From JBLNBN01 sp050260015 (GTDB taxonomy: Bacteria; Bacteroidota; Ignavibacteria; Kapaibacteriales; UBA2268), in NCBI GenBank assembly GCA_050260015.1, contig JBLNBN010000029.1:62001-126000 (forward strand): a stretch of 64,000 nucleotides of DNA, given 5' to 3'. The notes under the pieces were generated by a model, which did not search any database, had not been told where the DNA came from, and was given only the letters and a program-made list of their open reading frames with translations. The first letter of the stretch is position 1. The number at the start of each line of letters is the position of its first letter. Below are positions 31,931-41,121 of this stretch, one piece after another. A program made the position numbers and the translations under genes.

Positions 31931-33376
31931 ATGGATCCTATAGCTTCCGAGCTTGAAGCGAACAGGGGAGGGCGCCTCCTGAAAAATATTGCCTCGCTTG
32001 CCGTTTCCGAACTGGCGGGCAAAGGCCTTGCGATGATCTACACAATCTGGCTCGCTCGCTCGCTCGGCCCGGAGGGGTACGGCATTTTTAAATGGTCTAT
32101 GGTCTTTTCCGGTTATTTCGTGCTTTTTACCGTTATCGGGCTTGAAGTGTTTTCAATTCGGGAGATCTCTCGCGATAAGTCCAAGATGGAAAAGTACGTT
32201 AATAATATAACTGCAATTAAATTAGCTATAGGAACGGGGCTTTTTATCGTTTACGCGGCGATCGTTTTATTCTTCCTCGACGCGATCAGGAACGAACCCG
32301 CCACCTGGCGAACGATTATTATCGCGTTGGTGGCCGGGAGCCAAATCTTTACCGTCGGCTCCCAGATCATTTGGGTCTTCCAGGGGATCGAACGGATGGA
32401 GCTTCTTGCGCTTCGAAGCGTAATTACGGCCGGGGGAAATCTCGCCGGGGTCGCCATTTTTGTGCGGTCGCCCGAAGACGCGCTCGCTGCGATGGTGATC
32501 ATCGCCCTGTCTTTGTTAATTAATAACGTTTGGGTGGCATATTACTATATCAAGAAATTTCACCCCATAAAGCTGGAGTTCGATAAAGCGTTTTGGAAAA
32601 AGACGTTGATCAGTTCCGCCCCGCTCGGTATTGGATTCTTAATTATTACGTTTTACAACACCATCGACGTGTTCATGCTCGGTATGCTACGCAGCGACGC
32701 CGATACGGGGATTTACTCGGCGGCTCATAGCATTATGACTATGACGCTACTCTTCTCGAGCATACTTCAAGGGGCGTTTTTCCCAGTGTTTTCCCGGGTG
32801 GAGAAGAGCGAACGCGACCTAACGATGAGTAAGTACTCTCTTTTAACCCAGCTCGTCGGGGCCTTTCTTGCGGCGTTTATGTTCGTGTACGCCCCGTCGA
32901 TTACGTTTGCTCTTGGCTCGAAGTACGCTAATTCGGCGTATGCGCTGCGAATATTATCCGCAACTATATTTTTCGTATATCTCACGATAACGTATTATTG
33001 CCCGCTTGTCGCCTGGGGGCACGAGAAGAAAATACTTCCCGGGAACGTCGCCGGGTTAATAATGAATATTTGCTTGAATATATATTTCATCCCCCGGTAC
33101 GGAGCCTATGGCGCCGCTTATTCGACGATTTTCAGCGAGCTGGCTGTGCTGGCGTACTTCAGCGTAATATTTTACAAGGTCGCCGGGAAGCTCTATTTAA
33201 AGGAAACGTTATTGCCGCTGGCGATCGCTATAGTAGCCTGCCTGCCGGGTCTTTACTTTGAAGGCAGCCCGTGGTCGTTCGCCGTTATGCCGCTCTCCGC
33301 AGGGCTTTTTGTTGGGATTGTATTAATTTCAAAAGTTGTCGACTTGAACGACGTTAAAAGGTATCTGAAGAAATGA
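31931..33376 (+). CDS. Wzx-type oligosaccharide flippase (MOP superfamily)
   Basis: A 481-residue membrane protein with 12-14 hydrophobic helices. The N-terminal SLAVSELAGKGLAMIYTIWLARSLGPEGYGIFKW is typical of polysaccharide biosynthesis flippases, as are PLGIGFLIITFYNTIDVFMLGML and the repeated GAYGAAYSTIFSELAV near the end. It should flip a lipid-linked glycan across the inner membrane. The next gene, UDP-galactopyranose mutase, starts four bases inside its end, so the two are coupled and the flipped glycan may contain galactofuranose. Confidence 0.9.
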   Translation: MDPIASELEANRGGRLLKNIASLAVSELAGKGLAMIYTIWLARSLGPEGYGIFKWSMVFSGYFVLFTVIGLEVFSIREISRDKSKMEKYVNNITAIKLAIGTGLFIVYAAIVLFFLDAIRNEPATWRTIIIALVAGSQIFTVGSQIIWVFQGIERMELLALRSVITAGGNLAGVAIFVRSPEDALAAMVIIALSLLINNVWVAYYYIKKFHPIKLEFDKAFWKKTLISSAPLGIGFLIITFYNTIDVFMLGMLRSDADTGIYSAAHSIMTMTLLFSSILQGAFFPVFSRVEKSERDLTMSKYSLLTQLVGAFLAAFMFVYAPSITFALGSKYANSAYALRILSATIFFVYLTITYYCPLVAWGHEKKILPGNVAGLIMNICLNIYFIPRYGAYGAAYSTIFSELAVLAYFSVIFYKVAGKLYLKETLLPLAIAIVACLPGLYFEGSPWSFAVMPLSAGLFVGIVLISKVVDLNDVKRYLKK

Positions 33377-34497
33377 GCGCAGACTATTTAATAGTAGGGG
33401 CCGGGTTCGCCGGCTGCATCCTGGCGGAAAGGCTTGCTTCCGAACTTGGGAAAAAAGTAATAATCGTCGATAAGCGGGACCACGTCGGCGGCAATTGCTA
33501 CGACTACCCCTCCGAGGAAGGCATACTGATACACAAGTACGGGCCTCACGTCTTCCATACCAATTCAGAAAAGACGCGGCTCTACCTGAGTCGATTTACC
33601 GATTGGACGGCGTACGAGCATAGGGTCCTGGCCGAAATCGACGGCATGCGCGTACCCGTGCCATTTAATTTCAATTCGCTGGAAGCGCTTTTCCCGGAGG
33701 CGCGGGCGAAGGAACTCGAGCGCGAATTGCTTGGGCTCTACGGCGAAGGACTGAAAGTTCCTATCCTGAAGCTACGGGCGTCCGATAGCGGGGCGGTGCG
33801 CGAGCTCGCCGAGTACGTCTATGAGAAAGTGTTTCTTGGGTATACGTTAAAGCAGTGGGGGATGTCCCCCGAGGAATTGGACAGCTCCGTAACGTCGCGC
33901 GTGCCCGTGCTCATAGGCCGCGACGACAGGTATTTCCAGGATTCCTTCCAGGCGATGCCTTCGGAGGGCTACGCGAAGCTATTCGAAAGATTAATAAATC
34001 ATCCGAATATCGAGCTTCGGCTCTCGACCGACTTCTTCCGGGACCCGATGCCCTCGGCGGACAAATTGATCTTTACCGGCGCGCTCGACGAATACTTCGG
34101 CTACAAGCGCGGGGCCCTGCCCTACCGGAGCCTCAATTTTGTGATAAATAAATTTGAAACTGAGCGTTACCAGGAAGTCGCGCAATTGAACTATCCGAAC
34201 GCTCACGCCTACACTCGCACGACCGAGTTCAAACATTTTCTTAATCAAAAGTGCGCCTCGACGCAGGTGACGTTCGAGTACCCTACCGGGCATGTCCGCG
34301 GCGAGACGGAGCCCTACTACCCAATTCCCTTCGAGGAGAGCGCGCGGCTGGCGGAGCTCTACCGCAAGGACGCCGAACTGCTTTCCCCCGGGGTTCGCTT
34401 TATAGGCAGGCTCGCCGAGTACCGATACTACAATATGGACCAGATAATCGGGGTGGCGCTCTTAACTTTTGAAAAAATTGCTCGGAATAAAGAGTAA
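33373..34497 (+). CDS. glf: UDP-galactopyranose mutase
   Basis: A 374-residue flavoenzyme with the FAD Rossmann motif GAGFAGCILAERL at about 8-20, GGNCYDYPSEEGILIHKYGPHVFHT, KQWGMSPEELDSSVTSRVPV and the C-terminal GRLAEYRYYNMDQIIGVAL. It converts UDP-galactopyranose to UDP-galactofuranose, the donor for galactofuranose in surface glycans. Its ATG overlaps the flippase stop by four bases. The length matches the family. A 14-bp palindrome covers its stop codon. Confidence 0.95.
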   Translation: MSADYLIVGAGFAGCILAERLASELGKKVIIVDKRDHVGGNCYDYPSEEGILIHKYGPHVFHTNSEKTRLYLSRFTDWTAYEHRVLAEIDGMRVPVPFNFNSLEALFPEARAKELERELLGLYGEGLKVPILKLRASDSGAVRELAEYVYEKVFLGYTLKQWGMSPEELDSSVTSRVPVLIGRDDRYFQDSFQAMPSEGYAKLFERLINHPNIELRLSTDFFRDPMPSADKLIFTGALDEYFGYKRGALPYRSLNFVINKFETERYQEVAQLNYPNAHAYTRTTEFKHFLNQKCASTQVTFEYPTGHVRGETEPYYPIPFEESARLAELYRKDAELLSPGVRFIGRLAEYRYYNMDQIIGVALLTFEKIARNKE

Positions 34498-34506
34498 ACG
34501 TTTACT
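34493..34506. promoter_or_regulatory. Perfect palindrome like a LacI-family operator
   Basis: AGTAAAC-GTTTACT is a perfect 14-bp palindrome centred on CG, the form bound by LacI/GalR-family regulators. It covers the glf stop and lies 107 bp before the symporter gene, next to a TACGTTTG box at 34512-34519 that fits the -7 consensus. Together they could be the symporter's regulated promoter. No LacI-type gene is in the window. Confidence 0.4.
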
Positions 34507-34612
34507 ATATTTACGTTTGCGCCTTCATCTTTCTGAATTTTTCCGTAATTTAAGGTTTCATTAAATTCAATAACGATACGCACAGTTTTTAACATAAATA
34601 CCAGGACCCACT

Positions 34613-36097
34613 ATGGACGGTTTTATGCCTCTAATTATAATTCTGCTCTACTTGGGCGTTTTGACTTTTTATAATTTCCTTCAATCGCGAAAGGTTCAGA
34701 CGCAGGACGACATGATGGTCGCCGGTCGCAGCCTGAGCGTGACGAAGATGGTTTTCACGCTGGTTTGCACGTGGATCGGCTCGGGCACGTTTATCGCGGG
34801 CGCGGCCTTCGCTTACAAAGCCGGTTGGAGCTCGCTCTGGATGCCTGCGGGCGCCTGGGTCGGTATCGGCTTAATTTACTTCTTAGCCGGTAAGATACGC
34901 ACCTTCGGCCAGTACACGATCGGCGACATCCTGGAAGTTCGTTACGGCAAGCTCGCGCGATTGATCGGCGCGATAACGCTCGTAATCGCCTTCACGACGA
35001 TCGTCTCCTACCAGTTCCGCGCAGGCGGCTATATCTTAAATATTATTACTAACGGCGCGATGAGCGTCGAAACCGGGCAGGCCGTCGCCGCCGGCTTCGT
35101 GATCCTTTTCACCGCTCTCGGCGGCATGATCGCAGTCGCGCATACGGACCTCCCAAACGGTATTATCATCGTGCTTGCGTGCTTGCTTGCCACGCCGTTC
35201 GTAGTCGCCGCTTCCGGCGGTTGGGGCGCCCCCGCTGCCACGTTGCCCGCGGGACACTTCGAGCTCTTCTCCTCGGACTTCGGCCACTATCCGGCTCTGA
35301 AAGGATTTTCCTATTTCCTCGCGACGATGCTTTTACTGCTCGGCGTTCAGAGCATGTACCAGAAATTTTACAGCGCTAAGACCCCCGCCGACGCTAAAAA
35401 AGCCGTTATTTGGTGGATCGTCGGCACGGTTATCGTCGAAAGCGTCGTTATTATTATCGCCGTCTACGCAACTTCCGTCGTCTGGGGCAATCCCGCCGTT
35501 AAGCCGGACGCGATAGTTCTCTACGCGGCAAGGAATTTAACCCCGGCTCCGGTCGGTCTTCTTCTCCTGGCGGCCGCGGTCGTAGTCGTTATTTCTACGG
35601 GTATGAACTACCTGCTCAGCCCGTCGACGAATGTTATTCGCGACATTTACCAACGCTTCATTAATCCTGACGCAAGCGCGGAGAAGATGGTCGCCCTTCA
35701 AAAGATATTCATCGTCGTTCTCGGCTTCGTGGCTTTCTTAATGATATTTATACCGACGTACTTTAAGCTGGAGATATCCGTTCTAAGCTACGCTTACTTC
35801 GCTTATACGATCTATGGCGTTGCTATCACGCCTTCGCTCATCGCGGCGTTGGCCTGGAAGCGCGCAACGAAGCAGGGCGGCCTGGCCAGCATCTTTACGG
35901 GCGTGATTATGGTGATTATTCTGGATATTATTCTGCCGATGGCCGCTCCCGGCGTAATGATCGGCGAAGACCCCTGGGGCATCCCGAGCATTTACCCGGC
36001 GCTCCTGGCGTCCGTCGCGGCCCTCGTCTTCGTGAGCCTCGCCACCCCGGCTCCCACTCGCGAAACCCTGGTTAAACTGTTCCCGGAAACTAAATAG
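34613..36097 (+). CDS. Sodium:solute symporter (SSS family)
   Basis: A 494-residue SSS-family transporter with about 13 hydrophobic helices. Typical are the early VAGRSLSVTKMVFTLVCTWIGSGTFIAGAAFAYKAGW, the QFRAGGYILNIITN segment and the NYLLSPSTNVIRDIYQRF loop. It imports a solute with sodium. The substrate (sugar, amino acid or organic acid) cannot be told; an upstream LacI-like palindrome hints at a sugar. lpxK starts at the last base of its stop codon, but that may be chance packing. Confidence 0.9.
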   Translation: MDGFMPLIIILLYLGVLTFYNFLQSRKVQTQDDMMVAGRSLSVTKMVFTLVCTWIGSGTFIAGAAFAYKAGWSSLWMPAGAWVGIGLIYFLAGKIRTFGQYTIGDILEVRYGKLARLIGAITLVIAFTTIVSYQFRAGGYILNIITNGAMSVETGQAVAAGFVILFTALGGMIAVAHTDLPNGIIIVLACLLATPFVVAASGGWGAPAATLPAGHFELFSSDFGHYPALKGFSYFLATMLLLLGVQSMYQKFYSAKTPADAKKAVIWWIVGTVIVESVVIIIAVYATSVVWGNPAVKPDAIVLYAARNLTPAPVGLLLLAAAVVVVISTGMNYLLSPSTNVIRDIYQRFINPDASAEKMVALQKIFIVVLGFVAFLMIFIPTYFKLEISVLSYAYFAYTIYGVAITPSLIAALAWKRATKQGGLASIFTGVIMVIILDIILPMAAPGVMIGEDPWGIPSIYPALLASVAALVFVSLATPAPTRETLVKLFPETK

Positions 36098-37086
36098 TGC
36101 TTTCCTTTGCCGCTGAAATATTCGAGACGATCGTAAAATTCCGCAACACATTCTACGATCGCGGATGGCTGAAAAGCATAGCCGCCGACGCGCCGGTTGT
36201 CAGTATTGGCAATTTGTCCGCCGGCGGCTCCGGCAAAACCCCTTTCGTGAAATTAACCTGCGACTTACTAAAGAAATATGGCTTGCGCCCGGCGATCGTC
36301 GGGCGCGGCTATAAACGCGCTTCCAAGGGGAATATAATTGTGCGCGACATAACGGGGGTGCGCGCGACCGCCGAGGAGGCGGGCGACGAAATGCTCTGGC
36401 TCGCCGAGAGAACTGGATGCGCGACGCTTGCAGCAGACAGTAAGTCCGACGGGGCGGTTTACGCCGCCGGGCTATTCAAGCCCGACGCCATAGTAGTCGA
36501 CGACGGGTTCCAGCACCGCCGGCTGAAGCGCGATCTCGACGTCGTACTAATCGCCGAATCAGATTTGAAAAGGCCTTTCCTAATGCCCCAGGGCAGGCTC
36601 CGCGAGCCGCTCTACTCCGTGAACCGCGCCCACGTAATAGCTATCCCGGAAGGCGTCGAAGAAATTTATGAATTGCCCGAATTTCTTCAACGCGAAGCTC
36701 TGCTCGTTAGGTTTAAGCGCGAATTTGGAGCATTTAATTTCGAACCCGACAATAATTTCGCCTTCGCTGGCATCGCCCGACCGGAGCGGTTTTTCAATAT
36801 GCTCCGCGGAGCGGGAGTTCCAGTCGGCGAAACGCACGGATTAGCGGATCACTTCCGCTTCGATCCCGATTCCGTTAATAAGATAGTCCAATCGGTAAAG
36901 AAATCCCGCGCCTCGCGAGCGCTTACGACTGAAAAGGATTTCGTGAAGCTCCGGCGCTTTCTCCCGTTATTTGAAAGGGAGGGGATAGCCTTAACCGCGG
37001 TTCCGCTCGAGATAAAGCTGACGCTCGGCGAGGAGGAATACGTGGAGCGCGTTGTCGGCGCAGTCCGCAAGCGTCTTCCGGATTGA
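36097..37086 (+). CDS. lpxK: Tetraacyldisaccharide 4'-kinase LpxK
   Basis: A 329-residue LpxK. The Walker A stretch NLSAGGSGKTPF is at about 39-50, GRGYKR at about 69-74 and the conserved DDGFQHRRLKRDLDVVL at about 135-151. Later stretches are FAFAGIARPERFF and TTEKDFVKL. It phosphorylates the 4' position of the lipid A disaccharide at the inner membrane, so the cell makes lipopolysaccharide. The start is a GTG sharing a base with the symporter's TAG. Its stop lies 11 bp from the end of the convergent barrel-protein gene. Confidence 0.93.
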   Translation: MLSFAAEIFETIVKFRNTFYDRGWLKSIAADAPVVSIGNLSAGGSGKTPFVKLTCDLLKKYGLRPAIVGRGYKRASKGNIIVRDITGVRATAEEAGDEMLWLAERTGCATLAADSKSDGAVYAAGLFKPDAIVVDDGFQHRRLKRDLDVVLIAESDLKRPFLMPQGRLREPLYSVNRAHVIAIPEGVEEIYELPEFLQREALLVRFKREFGAFNFEPDNNFAFAGIARPERFFNMLRGAGVPVGETHGLADHFRFDPDSVNKIVQSVKKSRASRALTTEKDFVKLRRFLPLFEREGIALTAVPLEIKLTLGEEEYVERVVGAVRKRLPD

Positions 37087-37097
37087 TCTTAGGGCGT

Positions 37098-39023
37098 TCA
37101 ATATCTTGCGTCTATCTGAAGGTAAAACGTCCCCGAATGATTTAAAGGAATTTCGTCCCAACCCGAACCCATCGACTCCCTGTAATTTTTACTCATGCTC
37201 GCGTAAACGGCGGTAATATTAAGCCCGGCCAGCGGCGTTAGCCTAAGCCTCGCGCTAAACCTCGAGCCGCGCTCGTAGAGAGGCGGGACGCTGAAGCGCC
37301 CCGGCAGGAGCTGTTCGTATTGCCAGACTGCGCTATCGTAACCGTCGGTGGAAAACGCGGTCGCGCGGGCGCTCGCCTCCAGCCAATTCCCTGCTTTTCG
37401 GGACAATTCTATAAACGCCGCCGCGCCAAATTCAGCGGGCGCCGCCCTCCCGAGATCGACCTGCCTGAAGTCCGCAACTATTCTCGCATCGCCGATCGAG
37501 CGAAGCGATTTCTTTACGTCGAAACGTAACGAGAGCTTGCTACGCCTGAAGTCAATCAACTTGTTATCCTTTTCCATGTCGTCGTTTTTCGTTTCGAATC
37601 TCGTGCGAAGCGAAAAGAAGGTCAAATTCCTCAGCTTAATATCTAATTGAGCGAATAGATCTACGCCGGTAACGGGCTTCGAAACGTTGTAAGTTCTGCC
37701 CGGCGCGGCAAATAAATCCGCGTAGAGGGAAAGCCTGGCGGAATCCGTTAGCTTACGCCTCGCCGCGACGTATAATCCCGCCTCGTTGGAAGGAGTTGAG
37801 CTCTCGCCGAAGCCCGAGCCGAGCGGGGAACGAAATTCGGCGGGGTAAAACCTCGCCCTCCCGGCAAGCTCCCATGCTCCAAACGCGCCTTCCGCAGCCG
37901 CGACGCAAGCGAAGCTGTTGCCCGCGTCGCGCGCGACTTCCGCGGCGAGCGAATATTTCTCCAACGTCATCGCGGCGAATACCTCTGCAAGCGCGCCGCG
38001 GCGCCCTTTAAAGTTTGCCTTGGATTCAGTGTTTATGCGTTTATCATACTCGATAAAATATCCCGCGGCGCCTAATGATACCGCTCCAAGCGCTGTTTCT
38101 ACCTGGGCTCCCGCAATGCGTTCTCGCGCGGCTCCTACTTTGGCGATTTCTCCCTCCGTCCGGTACAATCCCGAGGAATAAAGCGAGGTAATAGCTCCGG
38201 TTTTCGCGTCGAGCGCCCCGGCTCGCTTCTGGTCCGAATAGAATGCCTTTACCGACCTTTCTCCGCCCGAAAAGAAGAGCTCGGCTACGACGCCGCGGAG
38301 TTTCTTGGAAAAATATGAGGAGGAATTTGGCTTGGTTTCGGAGTAATATGCGGCGGCGGGCGCGATCACTTCCGCGCTCTTTACCGCCGGGAACGCTCTT
38401 CCGAGCAGGGCGCCAAGCCCGAACGCCAGCGAATAATCGCCTGCGGCCGCCGAGAAGCTCTCCGCGCGCCAGAATAAAGCTCCCGAAGCCGACGCTTGCT
38501 CCGGCCGTTCGCCTGCGTCCTTCTCCCAGCACGCGGTTAGCTCGAAGCCTTCGTAAGCGGCGTTGAGGCGCTGGTAGCTTTCCAGGGGCGAACCCTGGTA
38601 AACGGCTTCTCTGAAACCGCGGGAAGGCGTCAGGCTTTGGCTTTGCCGGGAGCGAAAATCGATCCTGCCCCCGTTTAAGGGCTCGCCCGAAATAGTCGCG
38701 CAGTAAGTGAGAACCAGCTCCAGGTCAGGGCTCAAGCCAAGCGAATCGGCTATTTCTTTAATAGAATACGGATCGCGATTGCGCGCGTAGTCGACGATCG
38801 CCGCCGCAATTCTCGGCGAAATTCCAGGCAGGGCAAGGAGTTCCGAGGGCTTAACGCGCTTTAGCCGTAATGGGTTCAATCGAAGCCTCTCGAGAGTTTC
38901 AACGTAATCGGAATAACCATGAAATTCCGCCTCCGCTTCAGTCTCGGGCATGAGCGGCGGAAAGTCCTGGCTTCGGGCTTCTACGACAAAAGACAGTATT
39001 ATAAAGAGTAATAACTGTTTCAT
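37098..39023 (-). CDS. Helix-hairpin-helix plus outer-membrane beta-barrel protein
   Basis: A 641-residue exported protein with signal peptide MKQLLLFIILSFVVEARS. Residues about 50-110 hold a tandem helix-hairpin-helix of the ComEA kind (RVKPSELLALPGISPRIAAAIVDYAR, IKEIADSLGLS). The remaining 500 residues alternate short amphipathic strands with aromatic ends, ending HSGTFYLQIDARY, as in outer-membrane barrels (terminal aromatic residue). HhH motifs usually bind DNA without sequence preference. DNA uptake or surface DNA binding is therefore possible but unproven. It is a single gene, divergent from the PAS protein. Confidence 0.75.
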   Translation of the reverse strand: MKQLLLFIILSFVVEARSQDFPPLMPETEAEAEFHGYSDYVETLERLRLNPLRLKRVKPSELLALPGISPRIAAAIVDYARNRDPYSIKEIADSLGLSPDLELVLTYCATISGEPLNGGRIDFRSRQSQSLTPSRGFREAVYQGSPLESYQRLNAAYEGFELTACWEKDAGERPEQASASGALFWRAESFSAAAGDYSLAFGLGALLGRAFPAVKSAEVIAPAAAYYSETKPNSSSYFSKKLRGVVAELFFSGGERSVKAFYSDQKRAGALDAKTGAITSLYSSGLYRTEGEIAKVGAARERIAGAQVETALGAVSLGAAGYFIEYDKRINTESKANFKGRRGALAEVFAAMTLEKYSLAAEVARDAGNSFACVAAAEGAFGAWELAGRARFYPAEFRSPLGSGFGESSTPSNEAGLYVAARRKLTDSARLSLYADLFAAPGRTYNVSKPVTGVDLFAQLDIKLRNLTFFSLRTRFETKNDDMEKDNKLIDFRRSKLSLRFDVKKSLRSIGDARIVADFRQVDLGRAAPAEFGAAAFIELSRKAGNWLEASARATAFSTDGYDSAVWQYEQLLPGRFSVPPLYERGSRFSARLRLTPLAGLNITAVYASMSKNYRESMGSGWDEIPLNHSGTFYLQIDARY

Positions 39024-39397
39024 ATCATTTAGCGCATTCTTTTTGCTAAAATTAAAAAAGTATTATAATTAAAGCAAAAAATTTTCTCCGAGGTCAGCCC
39101 GGAAAAACGAATTAGTAGCGCCTGCAAATAGTTATCGGGAAAAAACCTGCTAAAAAAAATCGCTTGAAAAAATTAATTTATAATTAAGAATCGGTAAATA
39201 CAATGCGAAAATCTTTAGGAATATGAATAAATGCTGCGATATATATTAACTAAAACGTTGTTAGATGGGCTCGCAGCTCCGCTTATTATGTGGTGAAGTT
39301 AAACGCGCCGTTAAAATCATTTCATAGTTTAAAAAAATTTCATTATTATTGTAATCATATTTTGGTCGAAATTGGAAAAAGAAAAAGGGGGGAAGAA
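39024..39397. other. AT-rich divergent spacer
   Basis: This 374-bp region separates the HhH-barrel gene from the PAS protein gene. It holds A- and T-rich stretches and no supported gene, RNA or convincing promoter. The PAS frame can be extended to a GTG at 39290, but the leader (VKLNAPLKSFHSL) looks non-coding. Confidence 0.4.
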
Positions 39398-41005
39398 ATG
39401 AAGGATACCTATCTTGAGGAAAGAGTCGGGAAAAATGCCGCCACGAAAGAAAGAGAAAGCAAACTTTACCAAAAGGGTTTGGAAACTCAGAATCAGGAAT
39501 TAAAACTGACCCAGATGGAATTAGAATTCACTATGAATAAATACGCCGACCTTTATGACAACGCTCCCATAGGATACATCACATTAAACGAAGAAGACGC
39601 CGTAATCGAAGCCAACTTAACTATCAGCGAGATGCTCAGGGTCGAGAGACATGAATTTATCGGCGAATCGTTTTACTCTTACATAGTTCCCGAGGACCAC
39701 GACGCGCACTTTCTTTTCAAGAGAAAATTGATTTCAACTAAGACGCGACACAACTGCGAGCTTAGGCTGACGCGCTGCGACGGAAAGCTGATACACGCCA
39801 AGCTCGAGGGCCGGGCGGACGTTAACGCCAACGGAAAGTCGCTCTTTAAGATAGTTATAGTCGACAATACTGTCTCCAAATTGCTGGAGAACAACTTAAG
39901 GCAGAGCGAGAAAAAGTACCGCTCATTAATTGAAAACCTTGACGAGACGCTCTTTAGGATAGCAATGCCGAGCGGACGCGTCGAATATATAAGCCCGTCG
40001 GCGGCGCGGCTTTTCGAACTGCCTTTGGAGCAGTTCTTCTTTATGCCGAACGCGCTGGAGCGCATTATCCACCCCGACTCGAGAAAGTGCTTGCGCGACG
40101 TATGGCAGTCCGCTCTGCAAGGTAAGATCGAGCATATTTTCGAATACAAAATAATAACGCCCAGGGGGCAGGAAAAATGGATACGGCAGTCCAATTCAAT
40201 CGTGAACGACGAGAACGGGACGATGATCTCCATCGAGGGCATTTGCCGCGACGTAACCGAGAGCAGGCTCTACGAGGATAGGCTCCGCGAAAGCGACGAA
40301 CGGTTCCGGGCGATCGCCAATTACACCTATGACTGGGAGAGCTGGATAGGGCTCGACGGTAAGTTGCTGTGGGTCAATCCTTCCGTTGAACGCATGACGG
40401 GCTACAATCCGGGCGAATGCGCGTTGATGAGCGATTTCCCCGCTACGATTATTCACGAGGAGGACGTCGAAGCTTTTCGGGAAAACTTTAAAAAGTCAAT
40501 CGAGCAAAACATTGGAACGCACGATTTCGAATTTAGAATTCGTCGCAAAAACGGCTACGTTCTTTGGGTCTCCGCTTGCTGGCAACCTATTTGCGCCCAG
40601 GACGGCTCGCCGAACGGCATTCGTATGAGCGTGCGCGACATAAGCGAGCGCAAGGAAAACGAAGAGCGCTTGCTAACGCTCGTGGACGAACTGCGCCGCT
40701 CCAACGAGATTATTTCTTCCAATATGGTCGAGTTGAACGAAACCCGTTACAAGCTTCAGTTCTCGCAACGCAATTTGCGCGAGCTTCACGCCCGCAAGGA
40801 CGAATTCTTCTCGCTCGTTTCTAGGGAATTAATCGACCTGTTCACGCGCTCGCAACGCCTTAGCAAGGTCATTAAAAGCGAAGGCTTCCAGGGGAACGAG
40901 GAATTTGTAAAGGGCTTTGTGGGGGATTTGGAGGGCAGCGTGCACAATACGCTTCGAATGATTGAAAATTACTTTCGGCAGGCAAGCGCCCCATTAGGGC
41001 GGTAA
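39398..41005 (+). CDS. Triple-PAS signalling protein with a degenerate histidine-kinase H-box and no ATPase domain
   Basis: A 535-residue cytoplasmic protein. An N-terminal coiled coil (to about 45) leads to three PAS domains at about 47-165, 168-290 and 295-420 (YADLYDNAPIGYITLNEED, YRSLIENLDETLFRIAMPS, FRAIANYTYDWESWIGLDG), the latter two with PAC ends (ICRDVTES, SVRDISER). After a coiled coil comes a HisKA-like helix KDEFFSLVSRELIDLF, where the phosphorylated His of the usual SHEL motif is Arg. No HATPase domain follows; the protein ends about 65 residues later. It can sense or relay but should not autophosphorylate. The ATG at 39398 has a GGGGGGAAG ribosome site, hence the start chosen. 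Confidence 0.85.
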   Translation: MKDTYLEERVGKNAATKERESKLYQKGLETQNQELKLTQMELEFTMNKYADLYDNAPIGYITLNEEDAVIEANLTISEMLRVERHEFIGESFYSYIVPEDHDAHFLFKRKLISTKTRHNCELRLTRCDGKLIHAKLEGRADVNANGKSLFKIVIVDNTVSKLLENNLRQSEKKYRSLIENLDETLFRIAMPSGRVEYISPSAARLFELPLEQFFFMPNALERIIHPDSRKCLRDVWQSALQGKIEHIFEYKIITPRGQEKWIRQSNSIVNDENGTMISIEGICRDVTESRLYEDRLRESDERFRAIANYTYDWESWIGLDGKLLWVNPSVERMTGYNPGECALMSDFPATIIHEEDVEAFRENFKKSIEQNIGTHDFEFRIRRKNGYVLWVSACWQPICAQDGSPNGIRMSVRDISERKENEERLLTLVDELRRSNEIISSNMVELNETRYKLQFSQRNLRELHARKDEFFSLVSRELIDLFTRSQRLSKVIKSEGFQGNEEFVKGFVGDLEGSVHNTLRMIENYFRQASAPLGR

Positions 41006-41121
41006 TATTTAAAAAATATAATGGAAAAAACGGGTCGCCATTGAATTTCTATATTAATTAATCCAGCTTAAACGTCTCATGAATTAATTGGTCTTATCAC
41101 CATTGATTTATTGAGGCAAAT

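Noticed and set aside
39290..39397. An N-terminal extension of the PAS protein from a GTG at 39290
   Set aside because: The ATG at 39398 has a strong ribosome site and the extension reads like non-coding DNA.
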